DNA of 6,385 nt from Flavobacteriales bacterium (GTDB lineage: Bacteria > Bacteroidota > Bacteroidia > Flavobacteriales_D > Sanyastnellaceae): contig DQKQ01000024.1 in assembly GCA_015660615.1 (NCBI GenBank), positions 1 to 6,385 of the forward strand, given 5' to 3'. A program made the position numbers and the translations under genes. The notes beneath the pieces are model-generated. The model searched no databases, was not told the DNA's origin, and was given only the letters and a program-made list of their open reading frames with translations. This document shows positions 1 to 6,385 of this stretch, piece after piece. Every line of letters starts with the position of its first letter. The first letter of the stretch is position 1.

Positions 1-894
1 AAACTACATTATGGCGATATGACGGACGCAACGAATCTAATTCGTATCGTACAAGAGGTTCAGCCTGATGAGATTTACAATCTTGCAGCCCAAAGCCACG
101 TCCAAGTCAGCTTCGAAACTGCAGAATACACGGCTAATGTTGACTCATTAGGCACACTTAGACTTCTTGAAGCAATAATAATTCTAAAGCTTGAAAAAAC
201 TTGTCGCTTCTACCAAGCAAGCACTTCTGAGCTCTTTGGAAAAGTCGAAGAAACTCCTCAAAGCGAAACCACTCCATTCTATCCAAGGTCTCCATATGGA
301 GTAGCAAAACTATATGCGTTTTGGATTGTGAAAAATTACCGTGAAACTTATGGAATACACGCCTCAAACGGCATCCTGTTCAACCATGAAAGCCCTGTAA
401 GAGGCGGAACCTTTGTTACCCGAAAAATTACTAGAGCTGCAGCTAGAATTTTTGAAAAACTCGAGAACTGTCTATATCTAGGTAATTTAGATGCAAGACG
501 TGATTGGGGTCACGCTCGAGATTTTGTTGAAGGTATGTGGCTAATGCTGCAACAAGACGTGCCGGACGATTATGTTCTAGCTACCGGAACTCAGATTTCA
601 GTACGTGAGTTCACCGAGAAGGCTTTCGCTGAAACGGGAGTTTCGTTGCGTTGGCAAGGAACGGGAGGTGATGAGTGTGGTATCTGCAAAGATTCAGGAT
701 CTATACTTGTAAAAATAGACCCTCGATATTACCGACCAATAGAAGTTGACACATTGGTAGGTGATGCATCTAAAGCTCATACAAATCTAGGATGGAAAGC
801 TACAACTCCTTGGCAAGACCTCTGCTCAGAAATGGTTGCAGCCGACCTAGTAGCAGCAAAACGAGAAAGATATCTTGCTCAGTCTGGGCTCTAA
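1..894 (+). CDS. gmd: GDP-mannose 4,6-dehydratase, 5'-truncated by window edge
   Basis: Converts GDP-D-mannose to GDP-4-keto-6-deoxy-D-mannose with bound NADP(H) in the cytoplasm. This is the branch point to GDP-L-fucose, GDP-D-rhamnose, GDP-perosamine and related sugars of O-antigen, capsule or glycoprotein glycans. The frame is open from base 1 (K-L-H-Y-G-D-M-T-D), so the ATG at 19 is an internal Met and not a start. About 60-70 N-terminal residues, including the Rossmann GxxGxxG loop, lie outside. Visible extended-SDR hallmarks, numbered from the edge, are: NLAAQSHV at 27-34; the catalytic T75-S-E77 in YQASTSELFGK; Y99-GVA-K103 (YxxxK); the HESP block from H129; LGNLDARRDWGHARDF at 160-175; and PRYYRPIEVD at 241-250. 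Catalytic Thr, Glu, Tyr and Lys are all present, so the enzyme should be active. The gene ends with TAA and converges on the efflux operon. Nothing in the window shows which GDP-sugar is finally made. The family assignment is near certain. Confidence 0.97.
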   Translation, partial: KLHYGDMTDATNLIRIVQEVQPDEIYNLAAQSHVQVSFETAEYTANVDSLGTLRLLEAIIILKLEKTCRFYQASTSELFGKVEETPQSETTPFYPRSPYGVAKLYAFWIVKNYRETYGIHASNGILFNHESPVRGGTFVTRKITRAAARIFEKLENCLYLGNLDARRDWGHARDFVEGMWLMLQQDVPDDYVLATGTQISVREFTEKAFAETGVSLRWQGTGGDECGICKDSGSILVKIDPRYYRPIEVDTLVGDASKAHTNLGWKATTPWQDLCSEMVAADLVAAKRERYLAQSGL

Positions 895-932
895 TCTCGA
901 CTACTAATAATTTACTTTACTGACTTTCGAAA
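895..932. other. Convergent intergenic spacer between gmd and the TolC-family gene
   Basis: This is the only true intergenic stretch in the window, 38 bp of AT-rich sequence between two stop codons that face each other. It contains an 8-bp palindrome, tttcgaaa, at 925-932. No promoter-like pair of boxes and no small reading frame are visible. Transcripts from both sides must end in or near this stretch, or run into the opposite gene. Confidence 0.8.
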
Positions 933-2276
933 TCACTCAGCCATTAATGGCGCTCTGAGTGCTCCCATAAGTCTCTGAACTTCAACGTACGCTCCACGCC
1001 AAAGAAGGAGAGCGCTAAGTTCATTTACTCTCGCCCTTTGCAGGGCAACTTCTAGAGCTCTATAGTCGAGGGCGTTGATTACACCGTTTTTATAAGAGCT
1101 CTCAGCGATCTCTAATGATGTTGTCGCGTTTCGAGTAGCTTGAACACATAGGTCGTGAACAGAAGCCCCTAGCGTGTATCTATCGTAGGCGTTGTTTGCG
1201 ATAGAGCTCACTTGATATCTAGTGTTTTCTACATCTAAGACGGCAATATCTGCTTGGATTTTTGCGAGAGAAATAGAACGACGTGTGGCACCTCCATTTA
1301 ACAGATTGAAGTTGAGAGTTAGAAGAGCTGAGGTATTAACGGAACGACCAGAAGCTTCTAAATCTGTTTCTTCTGATGAAAACTTAGAAAAAGCATTAGA
1401 GAAAGAAGCGTTTAATCCAAGTACCGGATAGAGGAAGGCTTGAGCTTGCTTCACTCCACTTTGAGAGATGCTCTCTGATAGTAAAGCATTTTGTAAGCTC
1501 GTGTTGTCTAATAAAACTGATCTACTTATATCTGTGGAACTTGGTAGATCCGGGGGAGAAATAAGTTTATCTGTCAGAGTCCAAAGAAAGCTCTCGGCAT
1601 CACCCATTAAGAGATTGAGGTTGCGAAACGCCGATTTAACTGCGACTCCTTGTTGAAGCCACGATGTACTATCAGCGAGAATTGCATTTTCAAACTGTAA
1701 TCGATCAAAGGTGCCGGCAGCTCCGTAAGATTCACTTAATTTAATCTCTTTAAGGCGCTGGCGGCTTAGCGACATAGACTCGGCGAGTACACTGAGAAGT
1801 TCTGTTTGAAGAAGTACGTTATGATAGGTTCTATCAACAGCTTCAACAGTTTGTTCGATAATGAGTGTAGCTTGACCTTCTGACTGAGACTCTAGAAGGT
1901 CGAGACGCGACTTTGAAGTAAACATTCCCATGCCATTAAATAAAGTCCAATTAAAATTTACACCAGCGTTGATACCGTCCGTTTCAAATTTCTCCTGGAT
2001 AAATGATGTGGGATTCTCCGTTTGGTCTGAAACAGAAGTGGATCCCGTAACGAAAGTGGAAAGGTTAGGAAGTGCTCCAGCAGCGCCCCAACTATTGCTA
2101 GTTGCTGAAGCTTCGGTGCGCAGGTGAGCCGTCCTAATGCCGAAGTTCGACTCGAGAGCTCGATTAATAGCTTCATCTAGGCTAAGTGGTGCAGACGAAA
2201 TTACCTGAGCACTCAAGCTCGTAATCGAAAAGAGCATGACTATAACTGCTAGCGAGAGATAGATTGAAGTTTTCAT
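933..2276 (-). CDS. TolC-family outer-membrane efflux channel (OEP family)
   Basis: Outer-membrane trimeric channel that forms the exit duct of a tripartite efflux pump. The 447-residue length fits the TolC/OprM family. Residues 1-23 form a Sec signal peptide (MKT, hydrophobic core, SLSA before Q24). No lipobox Cys is present, so it should be a non-lipidated protein. Two structural repeats typical of the family are seen: LSLDEAINRALESN (from 31) to about 225, and about 250-440. The equivalent strand-turn motifs are LFNGMG (112-117) and LLNGGAT (325-331). Long helical stretches between them (about 118-225 and 330-440) would form the periplasmic helical barrel. The start ATG overlaps the stop of the upstream RND gene (ATGA), and no strong Shine-Dalgarno precedes it (gacctagcagaaaa), so coupled translation is likely. 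It is the last gene of the adaptor-pump-channel operon. The substrate cannot be told from this subunit. Confidence 0.95.
   Translation of the reverse strand: MKTSIYLSLAVIVMLFSITSLSAQVISSAPLSLDEAINRALESNFGIRTAHLRTEASATSNSWGAAGALPNLSTFVTGSTSVSDQTENPTSFIQEKFETDGINAGVNFNWTLFNGMGMFTSKSRLDLLESQSEGQATLIIEQTVEAVDRTYHNVLLQTELLSVLAESMSLSRQRLKEIKLSESYGAAGTFDRLQFENAILADSTSWLQQGVAVKSAFRNLNLLMGDAESFLWTLTDKLISPPDLPSSTDISRSVLLDNTSLQNALLSESISQSGVKQAQAFLYPVLGLNASFSNAFSKFSSEETDLEASGRSVNTSALLTLNFNLLNGGATRRSISLAKIQADIAVLDVENTRYQVSSIANNAYDRYTLGASVHDLCVQATRNATTSLEIAESSYKNGVINALDYRALEVALQRARVNELSALLLWRGAYVEVQRLMGALRAPLMAE
934..961. terminator. Possible stem-loop at convergent gene ends (weak terminator candidate)
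   Basis: A perfect 7-bp inverted repeat, cactcag (934-940) and ctgagtg (955-961), encloses a 14-nt loop that itself begins with the palindrome ccattaatgg (941-950). It sits over the last codons and stop of the TolC-family gene, just past the end of gmd. Its placement suits a shared bidirectional terminator. However, neither side has a clear run of T: the + strand continues ctcccataag, and the - strand continues with atttcgaaag. It is therefore not a canonical Rho-independent terminator and could be coincidental coding sequence. Confidence 0.25.
2273..2276 (-). promoter_or_regulatory. ATGA stop-start overlap coupling RND pump and outer-membrane channel
   Basis: The TGA stop of the RND gene and the ATG of the TolC-family gene share four bases (tcat on the + strand). 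The upstream sequence lacks a good purine-rich ribosome binding site. This arrangement typically gives translational coupling through termination-reinitiation, which would keep channel synthesis tied to pump synthesis. The overlap is seen directly; the coupling is inferred. Confidence 0.7.
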
Positions 2277-5200
2277 TTTTCTGCTAGGTCTTCGGTGTTA
2301 GACATTACACCGAGTTCTGATTCCAGTGATGCAGCATGGTGCTTTTCTCGGATTGAAGGTTCAGCATCTTTAGACGATAGCCATCTGCCATCTGAAATCC
2401 ATATCCAACTTCTATGCAATGGATTAATCCACTTCAAGTAGACAGGTAAAAGAATTAGGATAATTACCGTCACAAAGAGGAGTCCGAATGCAACTGATAT
2501 TGCCATAGGGATTAGGAATTGGGCCTGGAAACTTTTATTGAGCATTAAAGGAGCAAGACCTGCAACGGTAGTCACTGAGGTTAGTACTATGGGACGGAAT
2601 CTATTCATTCCAGATTCCCAAATAGCTTTGTTTACACTCATCCCATCCTTTAAATAGCTATTATATGCAGCTACAAAAACTAGAGCATCGTTTACAAGAA
2701 TTCCAATAAGTGCAAGCAACCCAAGGAAGGAGAATAAACTCAGTTGGGCTCCAAGCAGCCAGTGGCCCAAACTAATTCCTACTAAGCCAAATGGTATAAG
2801 TGCGAAAACCGCTAATCCCTGTAATGGGGATCTAAATGTGAGAACGATCACTAAGAACATCAAGGCTAAAATTATGGGCATTACCTTGATGATAGAGGTT
2901 TGCGACTTTGACACTTCGCGGTTTTGTCCTTCATAACTCGCACGAACATTGGGATACCGAGTTAAAATAGCTGGAACTATTACTGACTTAAGTTCTGAAA
3001 CGATGTCTGTCGCACTTGATTTAGGAGTTGCTAAATCCGCGGAAACTTGAACTTCACGCATTCCATAGATGCGATTAATTGCCGAGATTCCTCGTTCTAC
3101 GTTGATTTTACATATTTCTGTGAAAGGGATCTCATCTCCTGTTACAGTGCGGAGTCGAAAATTTTCAAGTGAGCCAATAGAAGCCCTGTCGCGCTCGTCG
3201 AGTCTAACCCACACGCGAACTTCGTCACGTCCTCTTTGTAGCCTTTGCACCTCCAAACCATAAAAGGCTTGACGTATTTGGGATAAAATTTCTCCCTCAT
3301 TAAAGCCAAGATGATAAGCACGAGGCAGAAGAGTGACACTGATTTCCTGAAGTCCCTCCTGGTTGCTATCTGAGATATCTTTCAAATCATCACGCTTTTC
3401 CATTTCAACTTTAAGTTCATTTGTAGCAGCCTCTAGGGTTTCAAGGTCGTTGCCTAAAAGTGAAACCGAAACCGCTCTACCGAATGGAGAGAATGCAGCA
3501 AAACTAAGGTTCTCAGCACCATAAACAACACCTACCTTTTCTCGGATTCTAGAAGTGATCTCCGTGCTTTGAATGCCACGATTTTCTCCATCTAAAAACT
3601 GAATATTGAGAGAGCCTAAATGTGCTTTGGGCCCTACTTTTTTATCAATAGACATAATTGTCTCTAGGCTGTCATTGCGTTCTGAGTTGAACTCGTCATT
3701 AACTTCCCAAACAGCTTTTTCAATTCTGTTTAACTTTTCAAGTGTGATCCCCTCTCTTGTTCCAGCTTGCATTGTTAGGGTTACGTTAAGGTTATCTCCT
3801 TCTATAAAAGGAAAGAATGTAGTTTTAACGAATCCTCCACCTATAAGACCTGGAACAGTGATTAGGAAAATAGAAAATATTACACTGAAGGAAATCCAAG
3901 GACGGCGTATGGTAAATTTTAGCAGTGGAGCATAAAAAGTATCGCGAAATCCGTTGAGGACTTTTCGCATTACGCGCTCTAGTTTGTTTGGTTTAAATTC
4001 TCTCCTTAGAGCTTTAGAGTTTCCGATGTGAGCCGGAAGAATAAAAGCTCCTTCTATTAGAGAGAATATGAGGGTTAATATAATGACGACTGCCATATCC
4101 TGGAAAAAGTCTCCGAGTGTACCTTCAATGTAAAAGAAAGAGGAGAAAGCGATTGCAGTGGTTACTATGGCAGAGAAAACGGCAGGAAGAACCTCCATAG
4201 TTCCTTCAACTGTCGCATCAAGACGCGAGTATCCACGTTCGAACTTCCGATATATATTCTCTGCAATCACGATTCCGTCATCCACAAGGATTCCTATAAC
4301 GAGTATCATTCCGAAAAGACTGATCACATTAATTGTAATACCTGCCATATTAGCAAAAACAAACATTCCAGCAAAAGATACTGGTATGGCAAGAGCAACC
4401 CAGAATGCCAGTCTTAGGTTTAAGAATAGCGCAAGGAAAAGCAACACAAGAAGAAACCCAATCACCCCATTATTTACCAACAGATCAATACGCTGGTTTA
4501 GAACCACCGATTGATCTAAGACAATATCGATCTTCAAATCTCCTCCCCTCGCATTATATGCATCTATATAAGATCTCACATATTCCGTCACGTCAAGAAT
4601 AGACTCCGTATTGAGACTATTAACAGTAATTGAAACCGATGGTTTTCCATTAAACCAGTTTCTAGACGGATCTCCGTCAGCCCACTTATCAGTAACATCT
4701 GCTAAATCTGATAATCTAATAATCCTGCCATCTCTATCAGCTCTTATTACTATATCCTTGAGTTCTGTTGCAGTGTATTCCTTATATCTCCCACGAATTA
4801 TAAGCTCCTCCTTATCTCCCTTAATTATTCCACCTGTCGTCTCGATATTAGTAGTCCGGACGGCTTGAGCTACCTGGGAAATGCTTATCCCTAACTCACT
4901 TAAGCTATTTTCTCTAACAGATATCTCAATTTCCTCATCTGGAAATCCCGACAGGTAAATTTGAGAAATATCATTCGAAGTTTGTAGATCTAACTCTATT
5001 TTTCTTGCCTCAGATTTTAGAAGGTGTAGATCTGGGGATCCTGTAACTGCAAAAATAATTGCAATATTTTCTGGTTCCTGCTTGAAGATAATCGGAGGCT
5101 CCATACCGGCAGGAAAAGACGCGATTTTATCTACGGCATTCTTTACATCTTGGAGCGCTTGATCTGTTTTATTTGCTGTACGAACTTCTACAAGAATACT

Positions 5201-5470
5201 CCCAGCGTTCTCTGTACAGGTAGAAGTAACAAGATCAATATTCGCTATGCCTTGAAGATTCTCCTCGATCTTCGCAACTATTCCATCCTCAATTTCTTCA
5301 GGTGAAGCTCCGAGATATACAACTTGAATGGCGATGAGTTTCGAATCAATTTCTGGAAAGAAGTTCGACCGCAAATTCGACATTCCTACAAAACCAAAAA
5401 CCAAAATAGACAGCATTAAGAGGTCTCCAACAATGTGGTGCTGAATGAAAAATTTTATGACATTTCTCAT
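2273..5470 (-). CDS. RND-family efflux transporter permease (AcrB/HAE-like), inner membrane
   Basis: Proton-driven inner-membrane pump of a tripartite system. The 1065 residues match the family (AcrB is 1049). The 12-TM, two-loop architecture is visible: TM1 about 13-31; a first periplasmic porter loop about 35-330 with FFPEID (37-42), the GASPEEIED block (54-62) and DVKNAVDKI (108-116); TM2-6 about 333-481; TM7 about 525-543; a second loop about 545-860 with FFPFIEGD; and TM8-12 about 862-1010. TM4 keeps the proton-carrying pair D397-D398 (GILVDDGIVIAENI), equivalent to AcrB D407/D408. TM11 keeps R957 and T964, equivalent to AcrB R971/T978. The TM10 lysine (AcrB K940) is instead N927, followed by D928. 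The TM4 pattern favours the drug/hydrophobe (HAE) branch over the heavy-metal (CusA) branch. A hydrophilic C-terminal tail of about 50 residues is cytoplasmic. It starts 2 bp after the adaptor stop and overlaps the channel gene by 4 bp. The family is certain; the substrate is unknown. Confidence 0.97.
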   Translation of the reverse strand: MRNVIKFFIQHHIVGDLLMLSILVFGFVGMSNLRSNFFPEIDSKLIAIQVVYLGASPEEIEDGIVAKIEENLQGIANIDLVTSTCTENAGSILVEVRTANKTDQALQDVKNAVDKIASFPAGMEPPIIFKQEPENIAIIFAVTGSPDLHLLKSEARKIELDLQTSNDISQIYLSGFPDEEIEISVRENSLSELGISISQVAQAVRTTNIETTGGIIKGDKEELIIRGRYKEYTATELKDIVIRADRDGRIIRLSDLADVTDKWADGDPSRNWFNGKPSVSITVNSLNTESILDVTEYVRSYIDAYNARGGDLKIDIVLDQSVVLNQRIDLLVNNGVIGFLLVLLFLALFLNLRLAFWVALAIPVSFAGMFVFANMAGITINVISLFGMILVIGILVDDGIVIAENIYRKFERGYSRLDATVEGTMEVLPAVFSAIVTTAIAFSSFFYIEGTLGDFFQDMAVVIILTLIFSLIEGAFILPAHIGNSKALRREFKPNKLERVMRKVLNGFRDTFYAPLLKFTIRRPWISFSVIFSIFLITVPGLIGGGFVKTTFFPFIEGDNLNVTLTMQAGTREGITLEKLNRIEKAVWEVNDEFNSERNDSLETIMSIDKKVGPKAHLGSLNIQFLDGENRGIQSTEITSRIREKVGVVYGAENLSFAAFSPFGRAVSVSLLGNDLETLEAATNELKVEMEKRDDLKDISDSNQEGLQEISVTLLPRAYHLGFNEGEILSQIRQAFYGLEVQRLQRGRDEVRVWVRLDERDRASIGSLENFRLRTVTGDEIPFTEICKINVERGISAINRIYGMREVQVSADLATPKSSATDIVSELKSVIVPAILTRYPNVRASYEGQNREVSKSQTSIIKVMPIILALMFLVIVLTFRSPLQGLAVFALIPFGLVGISLGHWLLGAQLSLFSFLGLLALIGILVNDALVFVAAYNSYLKDGMSVNKAIWESGMNRFRPIVLTSVTTVAGLAPLMLNKSFQAQFLIPMAISVAFGLLFVTVIILILLPVYLKWINPLHRSWIWISDGRWLSSKDAEPSIREKHHAASLESELGVMSNTEDLAEK

Positions 5471-5475
5471 GACTA
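5468..5475 (-). promoter_or_regulatory. Two-base gap between adaptor stop and RND start
   Basis: The adaptor ends in TAG at 5475-5473, and the RND ATG is at 5470-5468. Only two bases lie between them. The sequence before the ATG (agcggacaatagtc) has at most a weak GGA core inside the adaptor's last codons. The start is supported by the N-terminal family pattern MRNVIKFFIQ leading straight into TM1. The layout implies a single mRNA and probable translational coupling. Confidence 0.65.
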
Positions 5476-6385
5476 TTGTCCGCTTTCGGTACCCGTAACT
5501 TCCATCCCCCCATATGCTCCCACAATAGGTTCACTCAAGATTACTGTCCCGTCTGGGATTCCAGAAACTATGAGTGTTTTTATCGACAGGAATTCTTGAT
5601 TCGTATTTATTTTCTGAAGCTTACCTGACCTTACTTCAAAGATGTCACCTTCGGAATCAAATAAATTAAGAGAAATTTCAACCACATTTTTTATTTCAGA
5701 AGCTGAAATAAATCCAGATAAATATCTCCCGTCTCTCATCTCGCCATCCATCGATTCATTCACTTTACAAAATACCGTTGCAGATTGAGTGGTAGAGTTA
5801 ACGTTACTCGAAACTCTATCCACCTTGCCTTCTGCAACTCTCAAACCATTCTCATCTTCAAAAACAACTTCAGCTCCAATCTTTAAAGACTTTAAATACC
5901 TTTCATGAACCGCCGTCTTAATTTCGTAAACACCAGTTCCAACGAATAAGCCAACTGGCTGACCAGCGCGAACTAGTGATCCTGGCCTCACCATCGCCTT
6001 AGCTACAAACCCGTCGAAAGGTGCTCTAATGATGAACTTAGAAGCTCTGTCTTCTGACGCTTTGATAGTATGGAAACTAGCCTCTACGCCTCTGTTGACA
6101 ACAAAGTACCCCTCTCTATCAGTCGCCGATTTAGGTAATTCTGGAAGTGCATTTGACACGTCTATACTTGCTACATATTTATCCCAAACCCCAGATCTTT
6201 CAGGAAAATCTATCTTAATACTAGCGAGCATACCGGTAACAAGTTGAACAAATTTAGAACGAGCTCCCTTCAGGTTTGCTCTTGACTCTGTATCGTCGAG
6301 ACTGAGAATTACATCTCCCTTTCTATACGTCGTACCCTCGCGGAATTCAACTCCTCCAAGTTGAAGTACACCATTTACTTCAACA
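5473..6385 (-). CDS. RND efflux periplasmic adaptor (membrane fusion protein), 5'-truncated by window edge
   Basis: Periplasmic adaptor that links the RND pump to the outer-membrane channel. The frame stays open from the window edge (first full codon at 6384) for 303 residues. The ATG at 6231 is therefore internal: the 51 residues before it carry a recognisable first lipoyl half-motif, ending in GDVILSLDDTESRANL. The signal peptide or lipobox and the first beta strands lie outside. Domains, numbered from the edge, are: first lipoyl half about 1-33; hairpin or linker region about 34-115; second lipoyl half with IIRAPFDGFV (118-127) and the G-x-LVRAGQPVG turn; beta-barrel about 152-226; and membrane-proximal domain about 227-303, ending TGTESGQ. 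The linker contains DFPERSGVWDKY and ALPELPKSATDREGYF, as in an adaptor subgroup I recall from Bacteroidota-type pumps, and not a long heptad coiled coil. It is the most upstream operon gene seen. The assignment as HlyD/AcrA-type adaptor is strong. Confidence 0.93.
   Translation of the reverse strand, partial: VEVNGVLQLGGVEFREGTTYRKGDVILSLDDTESRANLKGARSKFVQLVTGMLASIKIDFPERSGVWDKYVASIDVSNALPELPKSATDREGYFVVNRGVEASFHTIKASEDRASKFIIRAPFDGFVAKAMVRPGSLVRAGQPVGLFVGTGVYEIKTAVHERYLKSLKIGAEVVFEDENGLRVAEGKVDRVSSNVNSTTQSATVFCKVNESMDGEMRDGRYLSGFISASEIKNVVEISLNLFDSEGDIFEVRSGKLQKINTNQEFLSIKTLIVSGIPDGTVILSEPIVGAYGGMEVTGTESGQ

Noticed and set aside
19..21. ATG at 19 as the start of gmd
   Set aside because: The preceding codons encode LHYGD, which matches the conserved segment just before this point in GDP-mannose dehydratases. 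The Met replaces the usual Leu in GDLTD.
1050..2165. Recurrent gagctc hexamers in the channel gene
   Set aside because: They fall at irregular spacing in coding sequence rich in Glu, Leu and Ser codons. There is no array or flanking repeat structure.
1958..2176. 72-codon - strand frame inside the TolC-family gene
   Set aside because: It is an out-of-frame shadow within the signal-peptide-proximal part of a clear TolC-family protein.
3606..4602. Open frames of 109, 118 and 65 codons on the + strand opposite the RND gene
   Set aside because: They lie antisense within a gene with unmistakable family motifs. Their translations are low-complexity, Ser/Thr/Arg-rich shadows with no domain features, and the frames overlap each other.
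5346..5534. 62-codon frame on the - strand spanning the adaptor-RND junction
   Set aside because: It overlaps two well-supported genes in another frame and has no recognisable features.
5473..6231. Start of the adaptor gene at the ATG at 6231
   Set aside because: The frame is open to the window edge, and the 51 residues before this Met contain the first lipoyl half-motif expected of the family. The true start lies outside the window.
1..6385. Signs of CRISPR, retron, transposon, phage or a new defence system
   Set aside because: Almost every base belongs to four recognised genes. I saw no direct repeats, terminal inverted repeats, reverse transcriptase, integrase or nuclease motifs, and no unexplained gap longer than 38 bp.

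Overview
The window comes from a Gram-negative (diderm) bacterium of low to moderate GC. It carries four protein genes and almost no non-coding DNA. Two of the genes are cut by the window edges. No tRNA, rRNA, CRISPR array, insertion sequence or phage-like gene is visible. The efflux proteins, as I recall the families, resemble a variety common in Bacteroidota and in some marine or uncultured diderms, with a short adaptor hairpin and an RND pump carrying 'GILVND' in TM10. I cannot fix the phylum from the sequence alone.

Left part, + strand (1-894): the C-terminal four fifths of GDP-mannose 4,6-dehydratase (gmd), which makes the GDP-4-keto-6-deoxymannose precursor of GDP-fucose and related deoxyhexoses for surface polysaccharide. 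Its N-terminus lies outside the window. It is probably the last gene of its transcription unit, because the next gene converges on it across a 38-bp gap.

Right part, - strand (6385 to 933): a tripartite efflux operon read right to left. A periplasmic adaptor (membrane fusion protein, N-terminus outside the window) is followed after 2 bp by a complete inner-membrane RND transporter of 1065 residues. That overlaps by 4 bp (ATGA) with a TolC-family outer-membrane channel of 447 residues. The three products should assemble into one envelope-spanning, proton-driven export machine. The tight spacing and weak ribosome binding sites point to one mRNA with translational coupling. The operon promoter and any regulator lie beyond position 6385.

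This is mostly an ordinary region, and I see no evidence for an undescribed system. The points worth a second look are the altered TM10 proton-relay position of the RND pump, the unusual hairpin region of the adaptor, and a hairpin at the convergent gene ends.
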